A stretch of 64,000 bases of DNA from Pestalotiopsis fici W106-1. Taxonomy: Eukaryota; Ascomycota; Sordariomycetes; Amphisphaeriales; Sporocadaceae. A program made the position numbers and the translations under genes. The stretch spans positions 1,070,685-1,134,684 of the forward strand of contig NW_006917099.1 of assembly GCF_000516985.1 (NCBI RefSeq), in the 5' to 3' direction. This document shows, piece after piece, positions 12,051 through 22,824 of the stretch. Below the pieces are notes generated by a model. It did not search any database and had not been told where the DNA came from. It saw nothing but the letters and a program-made list of their open reading frames with translations. Within the stretch, counting starts at the first letter, position 1. The number at the start of each line of letters is the position of its first letter.

Positions 12051-14820
12051 ATGGATTCTACAATCCAAGTCGCCCCAGATCTCAGCATGCCGACAGGACG
12101 ACAGCTGCTGAGACTTGCTCATGATGTGTTCGAACGCATCTGCCACATTGCTGTCGACCTTTGCAACACGATACCAGACACAGCCCAAAGGCGTAAGAGC
12201 AGAATCCGAAAGTTGGCCAATGAGCTTAGCATTGCCAGAAGAACAATTGCTCGTTTGAATACAAAATCAATTTCAATCGCGCATCACGACGAGCTGCAAA
12301 ATAAGCTCAGGGAGCTGGTCATTTACATGGAAATGCTATGCCGCGTATGTTGCCTGAGGTATGGAACATAACCAGTCGAACATTGATACTGATCGTAGTG
12401 CGACTGCTTGCAGGGGCCTGGTAGTCTACAGACCGGGCAATGTCCTATGCTTTATACACTGCTCAGTCTCACTACTACTCAACTCCCTGAGTTCGATCCG
12501 ATAACCGAGGGAATCGAGAACAAAGTTCGGCGGAATCTTCTTGTCTTTGCTGGCTGGTCGAGAGACCAGCGACAAATGTACCTGGAAAAGCTCGTGTGTT
12601 TCTCTGGACTTGCAAGGGGGGACACACTTCCGTACAAAGAGGGCTGGCCCCGCGAGCATGATCACACTTTGAGCGATCTTTCTCGAAGGAACAAATCAAT
12701 GCTTCATCGGGCCTTTCTCCGAAATTTAGATTGTGATTGTGATAAAAGCCACGAGGTGCGATTGAGCTTGAAGGGCTTTGTTAGCAGAGGCCGAAGCCAT
12801 CGAGCAGGTAACAATACATCCTTCAATGAAGATGTCTTGATGCGTTCCATGTCACCAGTCCCGAGTGTCTGGCGAGATATTCAGTTCCGTGTCACAATGT
12901 GAGTATTGCCCATGTCTCAAGGTACACGCAACTTACGGAAAAGCAGAGGCACTGGCAATGCAACACCGCTTGGTCAACAATCCATTCCGCTCAATGCTCG
13001 GACGTTTTGTGCTTTGGTCCGTTCTGGACATGAGCTCAATTCGAGGTTGCGCCTTGAAGTGAGAAATTCCCAGTTCCACCAGCTGCAGGGAGTTGATCCG
13101 CACATGCAAATGGACCTCTATCCCAGCCATTCTCTCCGTGATATCTTGCAGACTCATCGTCTATCTAACAAGGATAAGCTTGTTTTGTCCTACATTATCG
13201 CACGGTCCTTTTGGCAATACTATGATTCACAGTGGATGAACAGGAATTGGACAAGTGATTCTATTCACTTTTTCTTCAAGCCTCCACAAAATCTCGAAAG
13301 ATTTCCAGGCTCCATATACGCAAACGACCCATACCTTGCAGCTAGCTTTGAGGAGCCTCTTAAGACCTACGACGAATTCGCTGGATCAATTGATGTCGCT
13401 TACAAGTATCCCAGAGTCTTGGCGCTTTGTACCATTCTCCTAGAGATTGTTTGTGGCCCTCAGCTGGAGAGAAACTCACACGATACGATCGAGCAAAGGT
13501 TCAACGATCAATTTGCACAGGCCTTGAGATACGCTGGAGACAATAGCGTGTGGCACAGCTTTGAATACAAGGAGTTTCGGGAAGCTTTGCAGACTTGTCT
13601 TGTCAGCAAAACATTCGACCTTGCCACAACACGCCATGGTTCTGAGTGGGCTCATGACCTTGAGCATAGGCGAAAGATTTTACATGACAACTTGGTATAT
13701 CCACTCCATTCCTTGATTAGGGGTCTCCGGTTTGAGAGTGAGCTTATCCGAATCGAACCTCTGAGCTTGCGGGGTGCTGGCACAGAAAGAAGAGAGGCTT
13801 CAGCTTCCAGGGAATGGATGGAGGCAATATACGATGCCCATCTGAGGACCAAAGCGTTGCTTGACCCCTTGCCAACAGGTGAAACAAACACGCGATCCGT
13901 TCGAGTAGCAGTCTTAGATACCGGCTGTGATACATGTGCAGCATTCTTCCAACCATTTGAAAGCGCAAGGCAGATCGCAAAGTGGCGAGATTTTGCAGGA
14001 GAGAGTTCCGAACCAGTAGATGAGGAGGGCCACGGAACACACTGCACATCCTTGGTGATGAAGATGGCCCCCGAAGCAGAGATATACCTGGCGAGAATTG
14101 CAAAGCGCAGGGACGACATAGCCGACGCTGTAGAAGCGATATGCAATGTAAGTATGATTCGAGCCTTGTTCCCTGAACCCACTTGCACTAAAAGAATTAT
14201 AGGCAATCGCATGGGCTTCTAATGAATGGGATGTCGACATCATCACCATGTCGTTTGGTTTTAACGAACACGTAAGGGAAATCAGGACATCTCTGATAGC
14301 GGCCGAGAGGATGAAGAAGAATCAACTGTTACTTTTCGCCGCCGCCTCAAACTCGGGTGCCAACCTGCCCGAGATGTTTCCTGCGTGTTGCGATTCGGTT
14401 ATATCCATTCGCCAGACCGACAGGTATGGAGCATTCTCGGTGGAAAACCCCCCAATGAACTTGAGAGACGCATACGTGTATGGTACTTTGGGTCGGAGAG
14501 TTCCCTCATCCTGGAGCTTGCCAGAAACGGGCGAGGTCGCAAAGTCGGGGTGTTCAGTAGCCACGGCAATCGCCGCGGGCATTGCTACGATGATATTGAC
14601 ACATGCAACACTAGGCTTTCCATCAAATGACTATCCACCCCCGGAAGTGCATGGATTATGGACGCGGCCTGGAATGCTGGCCATGTTTGAGAGGTTATCT
14701 ATCGAGGTAGAGCCTCCGTCTCGCCAGAGGTTCTTGTCTCCTGCAGAATTCTATGCAAGAAACGGGAACACAGCAGAAGCAGTACGAGCCTTACTCGAGG
14801 AGGTATCCAATTCTTACTAG
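12051..14820 (+). CDS. Subtilisin-like serine protease with DUF7580-like N-terminal region (HET-Q2-type)
   Basis: Four exons: 12051-12344, 12414-12898, 12944-14147 and 14203-14820, giving about 866 residues. Introns are 69, 45 and 55 bp; using CAG at 12946 instead would make the second 48 bp. Residues 1-100 are helical and basic. About 105-430 resemble the fungal DUF7580 region, with the block LYPSHSLRDIL...RSFWQYYDSQWM near 320 and a later KYPRVLALCTILLEIVCG-type segment. The peptidase S8 domain occupies ~575-800 with all key residues: Asp585 (AVLDTGCD), His623 (GHGTHC), oxyanion Asn711 (AAASNSG) and Ser779 (SGCSVATAIAAG). The usual GTSxATP is GCSVATA here, but Ser is kept. There is no signal peptide, so it is probably cytosolic. 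It lies 412 bp upstream of a gasdermin-like gene on the same strand, the arrangement known for het-Q2/het-Q1, where the protease clips the pore-former. The substrate here is inferred. Confidence 0.85.
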
Positions 14821-15232
14821 ATAAATTGAGTTTCAAAGACGAGTTAGTGTACGCCGGCTCCGACTTACTCAGCCTCCACGTACAAAAAGCCTTCGCCATG
14901 TGAAGGATTGAATAATCGTAGTCAAATGCGCACTATATCAGGAAGAAAGTAAGATTGCCAGGCATTTCACAAGCCAGCAAGGTTTCCAAGATATCTTATT
15001 CGCGCACAGATTATGAACACAGGTATTAAGGTATTGAGTTGCAACCAAGGTGGGTGCGCATCAGAGCTGAAGGATGGTTGAAGTATCTCGCATATAGAGC
15101 ATATTCCAGCTGAGGTATATCATGGTTGACGATCTATAAAACCGGTATAATATACAAGAATTTCTTGATTTTGTGAGTTGACAATATGTCTCGAACCAAG
15201 TGACAGGGAAACCCCGACGCAACGAGATCAAC
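14821..15232 (+). promoter_or_regulatory. Spacer between protease and gasdermin-like gene
   Basis: 412 bp, AT-rich, with no frame of interest. It must hold the protease terminator and the promoter of the gasdermin-like gene if the two are transcribed separately. No specific site was identified. Confidence 0.4.
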
Positions 15233-16114
15233 ATGTCTCCCGAATGCACATACCTACTGGCTAGTGCGCCCTCAAACCTTACTTATACGCCGTCAGGGCC
15301 GATTCAACTTGGGAATATCATCGCCAATCCTCTGGAGCCAGCCAAGGTGCTTTCGTCGATCGACGACAAAGTCGGCCGCGCCTATAACAATAATTTAGAG
15401 AAGGATTTTCAGTTCTCGCAGGGTGGCGGATTGAAATTCCAGGGTGGCTTCTGGGCAAAAGTTCTCCAGGCATTCGGTCTTTCCTTCGACGCCATCAATG
15501 ACAAGCACGAAGCTGTCTCCTACTCTGTCAAGAAATTGGAAACCCGCACGCTGAAGAGTATACCCAGGGAGGAGGAGCTTCGAAAGCGATTCAGTGAGCT
15601 CGCTGTCCGCAGACATCTGAATTCTGGGCACAGAACTCCCAAGCTGTATCTGATCTGTGGGCTCAAGGTTGCATATGGTATGACAGTTTGCACGGACAGG
15701 GCTCACGACCGAGGCGGCGGTGTTCAAGCTGAGGTTCCGATCCCCGCAGATGGAATTGGTCTGGCGGCAAGTGTTGGAGCGGGTATTCAACTGAATCGAC
15801 AAAGGCAACGGGTTATGCGGTTCGAAGCCGAAGGGCCAGTAGTCCTGGCGTATGAGCTGCTTGTCATACGCGTCCGAAAGCGACGGGACCAAGGGATCGA
15901 CATTGATTCATATAAACCAAGAGGAGCATTTTTGCACGGCGACGACGACGACGGGAGCGAGGATGATGTATTGTCTGAACAGGATAGTGGATATTCTGGA
16001 GACGATACTGAGATCGAGACAAGTACAGTAGAAAGGGCGGATCTTGACAAATGGGCAAAAGGCTTCTGGATCACGAATGAAGACGGGCAGGAGACCATAG
16101 TCGACCGTACTTGA
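15233..16114 (+). CDS. Gasdermin-like protein (RCD-1 / HET-Q1 type candidate)
   Basis: Intronless, 293 residues from the ATG at 15233; the frame extends 33 bases upstream only through a GTG. The N-terminus carries the block YTPSGPIQLGNIIANPLEP that I associate with fungal gasdermin-like proteins. A PKLYLICGLKVAYGM strand block follows near residue 137, then Gly-rich strands (about 160-190) and a VVLAYELLVIRVRK segment near 205-218, which resembles the last strand of a gasdermin N-domain. Residues ~235-265 are strongly acidic (DDDDGSEDD...SGDDTEIE), ahead of a short hydrophobic/aromatic end. In known fungal gasdermins, proteolysis removes a small C-terminal segment; the protein then binds membrane lipids and makes pores that kill the cell. 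The adjacent same-strand subtilase fits as its activator. Identification rests on recalled motifs and gene order, not on an alignment. It could instead belong to a sister family of unknown fold. Confidence 0.68.
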   Translation: MSPECTYLLASAPSNLTYTPSGPIQLGNIIANPLEPAKVLSSIDDKVGRAYNNNLEKDFQFSQGGGLKFQGGFWAKVLQAFGLSFDAINDKHEAVSYSVKKLETRTLKSIPREEELRKRFSELAVRRHLNSGHRTPKLYLICGLKVAYGMTVCTDRAHDRGGGVQAEVPIPADGIGLAASVGAGIQLNRQRQRVMRFEAEGPVVLAYELLVIRVRKRRDQGIDIDSYKPRGAFLHGDDDDGSEDDVLSEQDSGYSGDDTEIETSTVERADLDKWAKGFWITNEDGQETIVDRT

Positions 16115-17249
16115 TCACAAATCTTTTTTATCAAATTGAATAACTTGAGTTTTCGGAAATTGAATAGTTCAACACTAAAGAAACCGTAACACTGGAGAAA
16201 GCATCTTGAATCAAATGCCATACACCATTTACTCCGGCATCGCGAATATGTGGTTCTTTTCAAAGTTTGATGATCCAATCGCTGACTATCGCCTAGAACA
16301 AGTTACTTCCCTAGTCAAATAATTACCAAGCAGATCTCGGGACATTTCAAACAAGAAAAAGATGTTGCGTGCTTCGACACTATTTGTACAGTCCTCAATT
16401 CGTTCGATTCAACACGTTTCTAAATCTTTGTCTGATCAGTCCCATGCTGATGTCTATGCCGGATGATCTTTGCATGTGCATGTCAAGAATTATTTCAAAG
16501 TCGCGACCCGATATTCTTGGCACTTCTCCGCACTTTTTCGTACATCAAAGTGTAGAACCCGGAGAGTGGAGAAGCAGCGACACGCCCACGGAGAGAAAAT
16601 GAAGACGCTATAAGATTCGAACTTGGCGACACGAAAAAGAACAAGAGTTTCTAAAAGCATTGGCAACTAGGCAGTGTTTCTTGGGACTTTATTTCATCGT
16701 GTTCAATTGTGGAGTGTTCATAGACAGGCGTGAAACTATTCCACTAATGAGCTACAAGACATTCTATCCCTAACACAACTTGGCCGTGGACGTATCCGTC
16801 TCCAAAAAAAGACCGAGACAATGACCAGTAGACATTCATAGCCATCAAGGCTGTCGGGATGACAAGATGGTGGGATTTTCCGAGAGCTCCGGGAACCCTG
16901 GGACAATGATCTTCTCTCCCATCCTTGTCGCTCCAATAGCTAGGGACTGCCAAGTACGCACCTGGGCTCCATGCCACCTAATTTCCCTCCAATTGAATAG
17001 ACGAATCGTCCACGTTATCCATTTTTACAATATGCATGTTAGTTCTTGGGTCGCTATGAAGGACTATATTCAATATTGGACTCATAAGCCGCAGCCTTGG
17101 CGATAAGGGGCAACATGCGATCGTAGGAAAACATAAAAGAGAGAGTGTGTGCTCTCCACGACGATGGATGAGAGCGACCCGGTGGGCAGATTTAGAATAT
17201 CCAATTCAACTATTTACCCAATCACCAAGTCCGCGGTGAATTACTCAAG
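16115..17249. other. Intergenic region before the GH105 gene
   Basis: 1.1 kb with no supported gene. It separates the immunity-like island from the secreted-enzyme genes and should include the GH105 promoter. Short frames at 16369-16602 and 16744-16977 show no domains. Confidence 0.45.
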
Positions 17250-18606
17250 ATGAAGACCTCTATTCTGAGTCTCCTGTCTGTTGGCGCCGCCTCGGCTGCG
17301 GCGCAGACTTCGTTGCTCGCACGGTTTGCCGACTCCTTCATCAGAAGAGGCGTCGAGTACGACTTTGGCTACACGGCAGCAACCTTGTACCTAGGGTATG
17401 AGGCTGCGTATGACCTGACCAAAAACGAGACTCTCTACGACTGGTACCACGACCAGATTGACGGCGTTGTGGCCGACGATGGAACCATTGTAGACTGGAA
17501 TTATACTTTTTACAGTCTCGACGAATACGTAAGTACTTTGACTCTTGCCCAAATCCTGGCACCAAAAGAACCAATTCATCATGAAAGAATCACTGCTAAT
17601 TACACGAAGCGCATGGGTAACAATTACCTTTACTGGTACAATGAGACTGGCGAGGAAAAGTACAAGTCTGCCGCTGCAATTGTCCGAAGCCAGCTCAATA
17701 GGCATCCTCGTACACCCACCGGAGGCTTCTGGCACCGCCAGCCCACCTACCCCAACCAAATGTGGCTCGATGGCATCTTCATGGCAGACAGCTTCTACGC
17801 CAAGTGGACAAGCTGGTTTGACGCCGACAACGTAAGTGGCCAAGCGAACTCTGACTTGGAGTCATCAAATGAACAACTTGTTGATCTGTTAACTAGACCA
17901 CTGCCTGGGACGACATTTTGTCGCAATACGAGCACATTGAGGCACACACGCGCAACACGACCAGCGGTCTCTTGGTCCACGGCTACGACGAGAGCTTCAA
18001 GGCAGTCTGGGCGGACCCAGTGACGGGCGCCGCACCGCTCGTCTGGGACCGCGCCGTCGGTTGGTACTTTCTCTCTCTGTGGGAGACGCTGCAGGTGTTT
18101 CCCCAGTCGCACGAGGGCTACGCCCAGCTGCTGGGCTACTTTACCACCTTGGCAGATGCGCTCAAGACGACCCAGGACGAGTCTGGCGGCTGGTGGCTCA
18201 TCATGAGCGAGCAGTACGTCGGGGCCGAGGGCAACTACATTGAGAGCAGCGCGTCGGCCATGTTTGTGCTCGGCATGTTCCGCGGTATTCGCTCCGGGTA
18301 CATTGAGAGCGCCGACTTTCTTGCCACGGCACAAAAGGGGTACAATCTCCTGGTGGACAGGTTCGTCGTGGAGAATGGCGACGGCACTTTGAACTGGGAG
18401 GGTACCGTCCAGGTTGGCTCGCTTGGTAGCAACGGAACATACGAGGTGAGCTTGCCTGATGCATCAGCAATACTTTGTTTTTCCGCACCTGCTGACAATG
18501 ATTACAGTACTATATCGGTGTCCCTCTTGCTTCCAACGACTACAAGGGAGCCGGCCCATTCATGCTGGCCTCTTACGAATGGGAGACCTGGGCCTCGAGC
18601 GCTTGA
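17250..18606 (+). CDS. Secreted glycoside hydrolase family 105 (unsaturated rhamnogalacturonyl hydrolase-like)
   Basis: Four exons: 17250-17528, 17610-17831, 17897-18445 and 18508-18606, giving 382 residues, the usual GH105 length. A signal peptide (MKTSILSLLSVGAASAAAQ) precedes the (alpha/alpha)6-barrel domain. Family blocks include GFWHRQPTYPNQMWLDGIFMA near residue 150, with the conserved Asp of the catalytic region, then HGYDES, WDRAVGWY, and GNYIESSASAMFVLGMFRG near 310. The protein ends in MLASYEWETW. GH105 enzymes remove the unsaturated galacturonyl residue left by pectate or rhamnogalacturonan lyases, by hydration of the double bond. Several NxT/S sequons fit a secreted glycoprotein. 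No other pectinase gene is nearby, so it seems to act with enzymes encoded elsewhere. The exact unsaturated substrate cannot be told from sequence. Confidence 0.9.
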
Positions 18607-19762
18607 TCGTGTAAAGAACTGGTCAGATGCTACAGTGTCGCGGTACATAAATGAAAGTATATACTAGAGCGCGTCGCATGGTATTCAACAATCAGTCATA
18701 TTCCCTAGACACAAGCAATAGATTGGATGTGTGCAAGTGCTCCGTATGTGTTACATTATAGCCCAAATGCGTCATCTGGCTCCGGCAAAATTGGTTTCTC
18801 CAATTCTTTCGTAGTGGCCTCGAGACCTATGAGATAGAACTGGGGCTGCCATGTGGACAGTAAGCACGTAATCAGATGGATGCATTGCCATTGTGAGAGC
18901 ACCATTTATTGAAAGCTACCGCGCCCTGCAGCCGGGGTAGCATCAACGCACACCCAAAGCTTCTGTTCTTGTTCTGTCGCTCCTATCTCCGAGAACTAGA
19001 ACAGGAGATGCCCATTAATGATTTGTGTGTAGGTTTATTTTTGCCTGCGCGCCCATTCGCTGTAGCTGTACTTGCAGTACGTGTTTCGGACACATGGAAA
19101 GAATCTTGCCGCTCGTATGCCCCCTCCCGCCGTCAATACCTTTGATGATTTTCTTTGCGACTTATGTGCCGTTGCTTATTCCCGGTGTCGCGTCTTTGCT
19201 GTATTGTGTAAGCGCTGACCTGGAGCGAGTCAGAGGGTCTTTAGACTATACGTAGTACTATCAGCTGTATAGCGTCTGTCCACCAAAAGCCCCAGAGATT
19301 CATCCAACAAATTATCACGACTATTTCTTTAACCATTGATTAATCATGCCACAAAATCCCCACTTCTCTGGATGTTTATCTTCTTTGGCGACTCTTTGTC
19401 CAAAAATTTGGATTTTCTATCCAGCAAAAGTTACCATTGAGGAAAACGCCTGGGAAGGACAAAGGTGCCGGGACATTGCTCGTGTTTCATCAACCAAACC
19501 CCTGCTCCTTGGCTCAAGATAGTGTGAAACCCATGTCTGTCTGATCCTAGACTGGGGCAAGCCGCGCGTTGTTGCGCTACTGTGTATTGCCCGAGTTTCG
19601 ACAAGGCACCATCATCTTTCGATATCGCTGTCGCTATCGCTGTCGACAGCTATCTAAAGAGATAAAAACTACTTCAACATCATTTCCCGTGTGTTTTCAC
19701 AAGCAGCAGCAGCATCAATACGAATAGTTCACACCGGTACAGTCCGAAAAAGACGCTAAAAC
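18607..19762. other. Intergenic region upstream of the UstYa-like gene
   Basis: 1.15 kb without a supported gene. A short direct repeat of TCGCTGTCGCTATCGCTGTCG type sits at about 19625-19648, ~120 bp before the next start codon, and may belong to its promoter or leader. Confidence 0.45.
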
Positions 19763-20842
19763 ATGGCGGACGACAGCAGGACACACCAATACCACAGCGT
19801 CAAGGCGGATGAGCGCGATGAAATTGACGATCTCGACATGCATATCGAGGATACGATTGACTTGGATGAAAAGGATTACATGCACGCCGCGACGCCTCTG
19901 CGGACGAGGAGAGCTCGAATCCTAGAAGTCTTGAACAGATATCGCTGGGTGATTGACGGAGTCCTCGTGGCAGTCGTCGTCATGCTGCTGGTGGACCGTT
20001 CCTGGACTGGAAATAGCAAGACAACCAAAGTAGACGCGCAATACGAGGGAACTGGTGATGTGGTTGGGTTTGCGCCTCGTTGTATGTGTCACTAGTAATT
20101 GCACTCCCATGATTTTCTCCCCCCAGAAACTAACCCAGGTCCAGTTTCGCAAAAGATTGTAACTTTTCAGCCTGATCCCATGTTTGTGCCGGAGAATGGA
20201 TCCGAATTCTTTACAGACGAGGTACGACAAAAGTGGTTGGGTATTGTCCCGAGTAAGTCGGCCTCGTTCATTACGAGCAATGACAGAATACTAACTAACC
20301 TGGTAATATAGAGGGACTTGGATATTTGAACATCAAAGATCCCGCCAAGTATCAAGACCTCCCACAAAAGCTGGAAGGCTATTATGACAAATACGTCGTC
20401 ACGACGTCCATGACGCACCAGCTCCACTGTCTGGTACGTTCTCTCGATCCTTTTAATGCTCGCTTCTATACTAACATGGACAAAGTATGCCATTGCAGAA
20501 GTGTTTAGCGCATATACTTCCAATATCACTGAAAAGATCCCACGAGAATCGCCGTGGCATCTTGCGCACTGCTTTGTAGGTCCCTATCTGGCGCAGAAAC
20601 ATTTATCTCACCAGAGATAAGAACATAGTCGAACATATAAACTAACTCTAAAATCTGTGTAGGACTATTTACGCCAAGCCATCATGTGCGCCGGCGATAT
20701 TGCACTTGAAGGCAAGGAGACGACTTTCCCAGAAGGCATTGTGGGATCAGATGGATGGGATGCCAAACACGTCTGCAAATCATACGACGAGGTACTTGAT
20801 TACCTGGATGCAAACCGAGCCGATGATGCCGTATGGATCTAG
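19763..20842 (+). CDS. UstYa-like (DUF3328) membrane-anchored protein
   Basis: Five exons: 19763-20078, 20127-20252, 20312-20433, 20486-20575 and 20663-20842, giving about 277 residues. The first donor (GTTGTA at 20079) is non-standard; using GTATGT at 20082 would create a stop. An acidic cytosolic N-terminus (~1-65) is followed by one membrane span (about 66-80, VLVAVVVMLLV) and the DUF3328 domain. Both family HxxHC motifs are present: HQLHC near 183-187 and HLAHC near 213-217, followed by DYLRQAIMC. In ustiloxin, cyclochlorotine and related pathways, UstYa proteins act as oxidases or cyclases on peptides, and the two His/Cys motifs are needed. No RiPP precursor with repeated core peptides was found beside it. 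A flavin monooxygenase and an MFS pump follow, so a small oxidative pathway is possible. Substrate unknown. Confidence 0.88.
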
Positions 20843-21127
20843 AGTAGTTGAAGATGATTTATTCGTTACCCATCAATGACCGGCCAGGGACAACCCAGGA
20901 TTTGCTGTGGTCAAGCATGTGGTGCGATTCCCGAGGACCAGCTCTTCGAATCACTTAGAGCGAATACGCCACGGGCGCGGCACCAGACAAGGCAGAAGAG
21001 AAGAGAAGAGCATCACGAACATGAGCGCGAAATATCTATTGCGCCTTTGATCAGTCTGGAAAGATGCTCAGCATCGTATGTTTAGTGGGGTGAATGGGGA
21101 GATATATCCTCCTGCAGACACAAAGTC

Positions 21128-21145
21128 GTAACTCGGCCGAGTTAC
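21128..21145. promoter_or_regulatory. 18-bp perfect palindrome centred on CGGCCG
   Basis: GTAACTCGGCCGAGTTAC equals its own reverse complement. CGG/CCG half-sites are the usual targets of fungal Zn2Cys6 regulators. It sits ~360 bp upstream of the flavin monooxygenase start and ~290 bp downstream of the UstYa-like gene. Function is inferred. Confidence 0.4.
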
Positions 21146-21317
21146 TCTACCGACTTCCAAAGTCCAGAGCTTCACCCAGCGCCAGGCCAACCAGCAAAAA
21201 GGTGGGCGCAATCTGACATTGCGCAACCCGAGCTATACATCAGAGATGATATGAACAGAATGCAGCCATTGAAAGGGCCATTTGGGACGCGTTCACGACT
21301 ATAAAGATGGGTCCCCG

Positions 21318-21329
21318 ACCGAGCTCGGT
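21318..21329. promoter_or_regulatory. 12-bp palindrome CCG-N4-CGG
   Basis: ACCGAGCTCGGT is a perfect palindrome with outward-facing CGG halves, 173 bp upstream of the flavin monooxygenase start. Together with the palindrome at 21128 it makes a plausible Zn2Cys6-type control region. Function is inferred. Confidence 0.35.
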
Positions 21330-21501
21330 ATTGCGTGATCGCGATAGCAATGATGCCATTCAGGATGCATGCGGAGCAAGCCAGCAGCGCTTATAAATAC
21401 AAAAGGCGTATCAAAAAGGTCACAGCTGCCTTAGAATAAAATAAAAAGGAAAAATAAAGAATTATTGAATTCATTTTATTCTGAAAACAAGTAAAGTCAA
21501 A

Positions 21502-22824
21502 ATGCCTACAGAATTTATCAGGTACGAACTCCTTGAAATGAGTATAAACTACAACCACTAACACGGATATATATAGCCTAACATTCAACAACTCGGCGAC
21601 TGAGATCGCCACGGGTCCCAACCCGACCGGTATTGACCCCCAGTACCTGGTCAGATATGCCAGGACACTGGACGAGTATGGTTTCAACTATACACTGGTG
21701 CCGTACGGCTCGGGGTCCTATGATCCCTTTACCATTGGCGCCACCATTGCCGCCGTGACCAAGAACATTAGCGTCATCATTGCCCTGCGGCCCAACACCA
21801 TGTATCCAACCGTGGCCGCCAAGGCCCTGGCCACACTGGACCAGCTGAGCTCTGGCCGCGTCGTCGTGCACTTTATCGCCGGCGGCAGCGATGCCGAGCA
21901 GGCCAAGGAGGGCGATTTCCTCAGCAAGGACGAGCGCTACGGCCGCCTCGAGGACTACATCAAGATCCTCCGCCGCGCCTGGCAGTCGGCCGAGCCCTTT
22001 GACTGGGAGAGCAAGTACTACACCTTCAAGGGCTTCAGCAACCAGGTGCGGCCCACCAAGGGCACGATCCCCGTGTCCGTGGGCGGCTCCTCGCCCGAGG
22101 CCTACCGCGTCGGCGGCTCGCTGGCCGACATCTTTGGCCTCTGGGGCGAGCCGCTCAAGGAGACCAAGGAGCAGATTGACCGCATCTACGCCGAGGCCGA
22201 AAAGGCCGGCCGCACCGATCGCCCCCGCATCTGGGTCACCTTTCGCCCCATCCTCGCCGAGACGGACGACCTCGCCTGGCAAAAGGCCTACCGCTATCTC
22301 GACCTCCTCAAGGGCAACCAGGGCAAGGCTGGTCCCAACTTGGCGCCTCAGACCAACTCAGGTCCCCAGAATGTCGGATCGCAGCGGCTGTTGGATATCG
22401 CCTCTCGAGGAGAGGTGCAAGACCGCGCCCTTTGGTATCCTACTGTAAGTATCTATCTGGTTTATGCTCTTGTCGAGACTCGACACTCCACTATATGCAA
22501 GGGAGTGTACGAATCATCCACATCAGACGCAATATTGCTAACACTTTTTCATAGGTGACGGCCACGGGTGCCCGCGGCGCTTCTACGGCATTGGTCGGAT
22601 CGCCACAGACTCTGTCCGACTCGATCCTCGACTACGTAGATCTCGGCTGCGAGCTCATTTCCATTCGCGGCTACGACAACTACAATGACGCCGTCGACTA
22701 TGGCCGCTACATCCTGCCAAAGGTGCGCGCCGAGCTGGACAAGCGGGAAAAGGGCGAGACTTCTGCTGCCCCGGAGCCGTCGGCCAAGGAATCCAATGTG
22801 GTGGTCCCGGCTGAGAGCGGATGA
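21502..22824 (+). CDS. Luciferase-family (LLM) FMN-dependent monooxygenase, SsuD-like
   Basis: Three exons: 21502-21521 (only 20 nt), 21577-22444 and 22555-22824, giving 385 residues. The mini first exon reads MPTEFIS and restores a normal N-terminus before FNNSATEIATGPNPTGID. The TIM-barrel luciferase-like domain shows ALRPNTMYPTVAAKALATLDQLSSGR, VHFIAGG and GGSSPEAYRVGGSLADIFGLWGEP, typical of alkanesulfonate/FMNH2-dependent monooxygenases. The C-terminus has GSPQTLSDSILDYVDLGCELISIRGYDNYND and then a short low-complexity tail. Such enzymes use reduced flavin and O2, supplied by a separate reductase, to cleave sulfonates or oxidise small organics. No reductase gene is adjacent. It could serve sulfur scavenging or, beside UstYa and an MFS pump, a secondary pathway. 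Substrate is open. The long minus-strand frame across it is GC-driven shadow. Confidence 0.9.

Larger units (their letters stand above)
20843..21501. other. Intergenic region with CGG palindromes before the flavin monooxygenase
   Basis: 659 bp with no gene. It contains two perfect palindromes built on CGG/CCG (listed separately) and a GATCGCGAT motif near 21337. AT-rich sequence at about 21390-21480 precedes the start codon at 21502. Confidence 0.5.

Noticed and set aside
12899..12943. Stop codon in the protease frame as evidence of a pseudogene
   Set aside because: A 45-bp GT-AG intron preserves the frame and removes the stop; catalytic motifs downstream are intact.
21578..22282. Long minus-strand frame (234 codons) opposite the flavin monooxygenase
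   Set aside because: It is antisense to a clear, spliced gene with strong GC bias; composition explains it and no domain is visible.
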